Assembly: GCA_013339765.2 (NCBI GenBank)
Contig: JABSTR010001244.1
Span: 1,054,001-1,118,000, forward strand
Origin: Haemaphysalis longicornis
Taxonomy: Eukaryota; Arthropoda; Arachnida; Ixodida; Ixodidae
DNA: 64,000 bases
Reading direction: 5' to 3'
Position numbers and translations under genes: made by a program. Under the pieces are notes generated by a model. That model was not told the origin of the DNA. It was given only the letters and a program-made list of their open reading frames with translations, and did not search any database. Below are positions 60,769 through 64,000 of the stretch, one piece after another. How positions within the stretch are numbered: the first letter of the stretch is position 1; every line of letters begins with the position of its first letter.

Positions 60769-61310
60769 AAAGAACAGCTGTGGTCTTTTATATGCTTTTT
60801 AGGGAATCGCAGTGCAAAAATCTTCTCTTCCAAGATGTTGCAATTGACACCTGCGGACAAAAGATGAAAGATTGCCAGCTGCACAAGATCTCAGCAGCAG
60901 AGCCCATAATTGCGTCGATGCGTGCGAACGTGATAGGGTGTCAGCTACGCGGCATTAACACCGGGGTCACTTACCTTCGTCCTCTGAGCTTTGACGGGCA
61001 AAGAGCAGACAAACGGCGCCTTTTTTTTTTTTGTCCCCCCTTTACTGAGTCCCTCGCTGCTGCGCTTTGGATCACCGTTTTCACGCTTACTTCTTTTCAT
61101 TTTACCCTTTTTAAGCTCTTCGAGGGCAATGCACAGCGCTGCGTGCATGAGAAGGTGGCGCGGCTAAAGCGGATAGGGCTGTCGATAGAATGTGCTTGCG
61201 CGACCCCGTATCTCGGGAAGGAGCTCTTTCGACACCGCAGTGTCGTTGAGAGCCCATCAATCAGGCTGTCATCCGCATTAGCATGCTTTAGGCACTTACT
61301 GAGGGAATGA
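60769..61310 (+). CDS. Candidate exon after a splice-acceptor-like signal; unknown product
   Basis: A branch-like CCCTAAC at 60738-60744, a pyrimidine-rich stretch and CAG at 60766-60768 make a good 3' splice site. The frame after it is open for about 178 codons to a stop at 61308-61310. The predicted peptide includes CKNLLFQDVAIDTCGQKMKD and HKISAAEPIIASMRANVIGC but no known domain. A run of 13 T inside encodes consecutive Phe, which speaks against real coding. It could be a terminal exon or a chance frame. Confidence 0.2.
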
Positions 61311-61688
61311 GAACCGGCCTATCACTTACCCTCTTAGGCGAAAAATAGACAAGTACTTAAGCAAGAACTTCTTTGCTACTTATTAATTCTGTTTTCGGGT
61401 ACTATTGTACTCCTAAAGTGGGCAGGCGCTCTATTTTTTTGCGTTTGATTGTCTCTGTGCAAAGCTTTCAGTATTCGGAAACCGCGCGTTCCACGTTCGA
61501 TCAATCAAAATTCTATATAAGACCCAAATACCAGAACGCGACAAAATTGATGTCCTGCGTATGTGCGTGTGTGCGCGTGTGTGTTGTGGTGGGGGTGGGG
61601 TGGGGGGATAATAGTACCCATGCAATTAAAATGAAAGCCAAGTCATCCCCACCGCGAAATCATTTTTTTTTTCTTAAAAGAACGCAAC

Positions 61689-62204
61689 ATGGCTGATTGC
61701 TTGCAAGCCGTCGTATGCGACCCTTCCACCACTTACTGTTCAGTACAGGTCATGGTTCCGCGCATGCTAAGTCTCACAGGCAAGGTGACACGAAAGATCG
61801 CTTTAACGAGCCAGCACTCTACAGCAAACGACGATGCACGTTCTCGAGGTAAGGATATTTTGCAGAAACCAGCAAATCCTGAAGCTCTGTCTCTTTGTTT
61901 CCTTTTGCTTCTTTGCCCGGGCTGGCCTTCCCGTGCGTTCCGTGAGATGGCGGCACGAATGTCGCTCTCTCGTCATCGAGCCGTGCTTGGCGCAGCATCT
62001 GATGCGACCCGCCGATCGTCCGCAGCCCGGTTGAAGACTGGCGGAAGTCCCTCTCCTGCCGCGAGAGGATCAGCCCGGCCGGTCCCCGGGTGCGTTTCAG
62101 AGCGCAGCGCGCCTGGATGCCCCGCCTGGCTGTACTGTGCCCACCCGGCCCGGTTTAGCTCTGAGGCGTGCAAAATGCCAGCGACTGAGAACGTGCCTAA
62201 TTAG
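61689..62204 (+). CDS. 171-codon ATG-initiated open frame, unknown
   Basis: ATG in a good context (AACATGG) and one of the longest ATG-started plus-strand frames outside recognised repeats. The first half is of mixed composition. The second half, over GC-rich DNA at about 62000-62180, is Ser/Ala/Arg/Pro-rich. No domain, signal peptide or convincing membrane segment. The GC-rich half may keep the frame open by chance. Confidence 0.15.
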   Translation: MADCLQAVVCDPSTTYCSVQVMVPRMLSLTGKVTRKIALTSQHSTANDDARSRGKDILQKPANPEALSLCFLLLLCPGWPSRAFREMAARMSLSRHRAVLGAASDATRRSSAARLKTGGSPSPAARGSARPVPGCVSERSAPGCPAWLYCAHPARFSSEACKMPATENVPN

Positions 62205-64000
62205 CCGCACGTCATAGCAAGACGATGCACTGCGGGTTGGTCTGCGAGGCCTTTGCGTGCGTGCACAATGTCCAGCAGCTCGTCAGCGTCATTTTGAGCC
62301 CATGCGCGATCTTCCGCAATTCAGTGGAGGAATTACGTGAGGTTATTGTTTGCTGTACATTTAATGATAGTGCAGCATAAAAGTTTCCTACTCTGGAGAC
62401 TCGGACAAAGGTTTGCGGTATAAAGCGGAAGGGGGGTTGCGCCGTTCGGCCCCAAGCTTACTTGCTAAGTCACTGCACACCGTTGTCTGAGTTGCAAGCG
62501 GGAACCATTAAATGCACGCAACACACAAACACTTTCTTGACCCGTAATGCAACTTGATACGAAGTGCAATCTTTAATCTCGCCCAATACTCTCATGCGGC
62601 TTGCAATCGTCATTTCGCATTTAAGTTACTGTTTAAGCCCCAATGAAAACCAGGTACTCTTGGCTTTGTTAGTGCGTTCTACAGAACACCTCCGTGTGCA
62701 CGCAGTGCGAGGCGCCATGGTGAATGGCGGACTGCGATGACCAATAATAGCAGGGTGCATGCGTGCACCTGTTCGCAACAAAAGCTTGCAAAAGGTGTCT
62801 AACCTATAGAACGTTTCCGGCACATTATTTACTGCTTCGCACTCTGCAAACATTTTGCGTAAATCCTAGAAAAAAGAAAATAAGCTAGCCAGCGGTACCC
62901 TGCACTCCAAATAGACTACTTGCAGTTAAATTAGTTTATTATACAGTGTTTTTAGCGTTTGCAGCCGGGGGTTCATCGCACTATTCGGGGGAAATTTTGC
63001 ATCATGCAGTACAACCAGTATTGAAAATCTGTCTTGCAGCGCAGCCGACGCATGTCGCCGCGGAACGAGCGAATTCTCGTGTGCAGAGAGAGTACTGCAC
63101 ACAGCGAATGGGGCGAATATGCAGTGCTGGTACTCTACTCTGCAGGACGAAAATGGAATAAGTAAGGCCAATGCTCTGCTGCAAAACGTGCGAATCTAAA
63201 TTGAGGACGATGTGCTTCGTAGCTCAGAAATCGCACCCCATGCGATGAAAGTAGTGTACTCTAGAAATAAATTGTATTTTTACGTGCAGATATAAGTATG
63301 CTATAGGAGTTCCACCTTCTTTTTATTACAGCGGCCAACCATTGTCATTCAGTGCCAAAATTTTGAATGGTCACTTAGTTTGTATTTTAGTACAATCATA
63401 TTTAAGAACATTTATTAGACATAATTTACGCTCCCCGACAACGCAAACGTTAAATTGAGCGAAGTACCCCCCATAAGCGTTTGACGGCCCCGCTGTGAGG
63501 TAGGTGCCTCCCTGACGTCATGGCTCACAGCACACCTATGGTGGCCTGCGTGATACATCCCTGAGTGGTACTCCTAATTCGTAACTGGCTCCAGTGTATG
63601 GAACATGGTTTAAAAATTAAAAAAACAAAACACCACCAGCATTCACGAAATCCTGGTATTGCAATTCCTGCATTAATTCCTGCATAATTTCGCGGTCTCC
63701 AGAATTCCTGGTCCTGCATTCCAGCCCGCCGGTTTTCACAATAAAGAAATATGCATTTTACGGGGCTGTTATTTTGTCGAGCAGCTCCAACAGAGCCAAA
63801 AAATACAAAAATACACAGTACATACTGTGGCCAGTCAATTTCGCACACACTACAGCTCCAAAATCTCCTCCCTAATGTAGCCAACATACCTTGAAGTGCG
63901 AAGCGAGCCAATGTACTTTGGAGTGCATAGTCTTATTTTGCAACGTACTCAATTGAGCCTGAAGTGTCTTCCGCTGCACAGGCAATACAAGACGCTTATC
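62205..64000. other. Unassigned sequence, no gene seen
   Basis: Short overlapping frames on both strands. Repeated AATTCCTG strings at 63660-63720 look like a minor local duplication. Confidence 0.4.

Overview
The window looks like a piece of a large, repeat-rich arthropod genome, most probably that of a hard tick (Ixodidae). I base this on the kinds of elements present: a tRNA-derived SINE family with a conserved Glu/Gly-like head, several LINEs carrying RNase H and a C-terminal zinc knuckle, an RTE-type LINE with a GATGAT-type tail, a Ty3/Gypsy element, and long GA, TG, GACA and CGAA arrays. The species call rests on recognition, not on a search. I cannot name any host gene here with confidence. 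Almost everything I can support is mobile-element sequence or simple sequence.

Layout. At 1-1036 there is a GC-rich open frame at the left edge, then AT-rich sequence. At 1037-7037 (minus strand) is a complete 6.0-kb Ty3/Gypsy LTR retrotransposon with near-identical LTRs, ATAT target duplications, primer-binding site and polypurine tract. Its gag and pol are cut by about ten frame changes and one in-frame stop. At 8.0-10.3 kb are TG, GA and CGAA arrays around a small Arg/Ala-rich repeat frame. At 14.6-17.7 kb lie minus-strand LINE fragments, a SINE and a tRNA-headed repeat. At 18.65-24.7 kb two inverted copies of an uncharacterised ~0.6-kb repeat flank a plus-strand LINE with mutated RT. At 24.76-25.04 kb is a block-structured GACA/GACG array. 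At 25.8-28.0 kb are three more plus-strand LINE pieces. At 31.4-33.2 kb are a LINE 3' end and a SINE.

At 35.4-37.05 kb is an RTE-type LINE that has lost its RT core. At 38.3-39.5 kb is a CR1/L2-like LINE 3' half. At 39.75-40.0 kb is a LINE 3' end with a CT-repeat tail. At 41.1-42.7 kb are a 5'-truncated SINE with clear target duplications and an 840-bp foldback element. At 46.9-48.5 kb are LINE and SINE fragments. At 50.0-50.5 kb is a TTAA-flanked MITE. At 51.3-51.8 kb is a duplicated pentamer-repeat unit. At 54.45-55.55 kb is a TA-flanked element with CGATATAT-rich ends, followed by a SINE whose tail has grown into a ~100-bp ATTG microsatellite. At 56.6 kb is a strong hairpin, and at 59.4 kb a complete SINE with target duplications. 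The rest is unassigned, with several GC-rich islands and a few open frames that could be unrecognised exons.

The elements do not form a pathway. Their links are parasitic: LINEs supply the target-primed machinery whose marks (target duplications, simple-repeat tails, 5' truncation) are visible on the SINEs, and many microsatellites sit exactly at LINE or SINE tails. I found no clear new biological system. The most informative oddity is the mismatch between the youth of the Gypsy LTRs and the number of small frame changes inside the element. That pattern also raises the question of whether the underlying consensus has indel errors.
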